From a virus: a stretch of DNA of 30,657 bases. Location: IMG/VR virus record IMGVR_UViG_3300021185_001776, positions 1-30,657 of that record; one strand, given 5' to 3'. This document shows positions 30,495-30,657 of this stretch, in pieces. The notes beneath the pieces were generated by a model that did no database searches, had not been told where the DNA came from, and saw only the letters and a list, made by a program, of their open reading frames with translations. Numbering within the stretch: position 1 is the stretch's first letter; the number at the start of each line of letters is the position of its first letter. Made by a program: the position numbers and the translations under genes.

Positions 30495-30657
30495 TATCGT
30501 GTAATTTCTCGGGTTACTGTAGCTTGCCCCTGTATCAATCGAAGTACAAACGCATCACTACCTGTAAATATTTCTAAGTCGTAAAAATATACTCCAGCAG
30601 CAATAGCTCCTGTAGTAGCATTTGACATTGACATTCTAATCTTGCCCGCAGAAGCAT
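30494..30657 (-). CDS. Phage structural protein, C-terminal fragment (cut by window edge)
   Basis: Read on the - strand from the window edge, an open frame of about 53 codons ends in TAA at 30496-30494, overlapping the ATG of the next gene by 1 nt (TAATG). The visible end includes KIRMSMSNATTGAIAAGVYFY, DLEIFTGSDAF, VLRLIQGQATVTREITR. The GVYFYDLE ... LIQGQATVTREITR pattern is one I associate with small beta-sandwich proteins in marine phage structural operons, adjacent to tail genes. The N-terminus and start lie outside the window, so length and function cannot be judged. Confidence 0.72.
   Translation of the reverse strand, partial: ASAGKIRMSMSNATTGAIAAGVYFYDLEIFTGSDAFVLRLIQGQATVTREITR

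Noticed and set aside
20013-30657. A diversity-generating retroelement acting on the fibre genes
   Set aside because: No reverse transcriptase, no accessory gene and no template/variable repeat pair were seen. The Mtd-like N-terminus alone is a general fibre adaptor.
1-30657. tRNA genes, CRISPR arrays, insertion sequences, integrase or att sites
   Set aside because: No cloverleaf-like sequence, spaced repeats, transposase or integrase motifs were noticed, and there is little intergenic space to hold them; no tRNA scan was run.

Overview
This window is part of the genome of a lytic tailed dsDNA phage with low GC and a marine character. The evidence is an unbroken run of phage replication, recombination and nucleotide genes on the + strand (15-19977), facing an unbroken run of tail-fibre/adhesin genes on the - strand (30657-20013). 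Genes are packed end to end with many 1-8 nt start/stop overlaps, and no tRNA, IS element, CRISPR array or host housekeeping gene was seen. Promoters look like good sigma70 promoters and ribosome sites are mostly AGGAG-like, so the host is a bacterium with standard signals. A marine proteobacterium is an inference from gene content, not something the sequence proves.

Region 1 (15-4689): an early or regulatory block. It holds a MazG-like dATP/dGTP diphosphohydrolase-type protein, three helix-turn-helix proteins (two of them related), a PC4-like ssDNA-binding/transcription-cofactor protein, and an NAD-dependent DNA ligase split into two genes (adenylation/OB half and zinc-finger/HhH/BRCT half). 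Hairpin terminators follow two of the HTH genes.

Region 2 (4758-17238): the replisome and recombination machinery. In order: DnaB-type helicase, two small genes, CHC2/Toprim primase, family A polymerase with 3'-5' exonuclease, an unknown protein, PhoH, a UvsW/T5-D10-like helicase, an unknown, an ssDNA-binding protein, SbcD-like and SbcC-like nuclease subunits, a PDDEXK resolvase-like nuclease and a 5'-3' flap exonuclease. From memory this set and order closely resemble the D-gene region of coliphage T5, including the split ligase. Region 3 (17238-19977): class I ribonucleotide reductase NrdA and NrdB supply dNTPs.

Region 4 (20013-30657, - strand): eleven structural genes ending in a tail-assembly chaperone. 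Several carry short N-terminal adaptor motifs and internal repeats of the kind common in marine phage adhesins. A bidirectional terminator (about 19978-20008) separates the convergent halves.

Expression: five near-identical promoters on the + strand (about 1022, 2150, 3147, 6116, 12155) and a sixth on the - strand (about 24374-24402) share the core TTCTTGAC. The five + strand copies abut, or in one case contain, the stop codon of the preceding gene, and each has 17-18 nt before TATAAT. One copy lies between the two ligase halves and another directly touches an apparent start codon. I did not find a clearly novel defence or mobile system. The most unusual material is this promoter series, the promoter-interrupted ligase, the tandem-HTH proteins and the mosaic adhesin locus.
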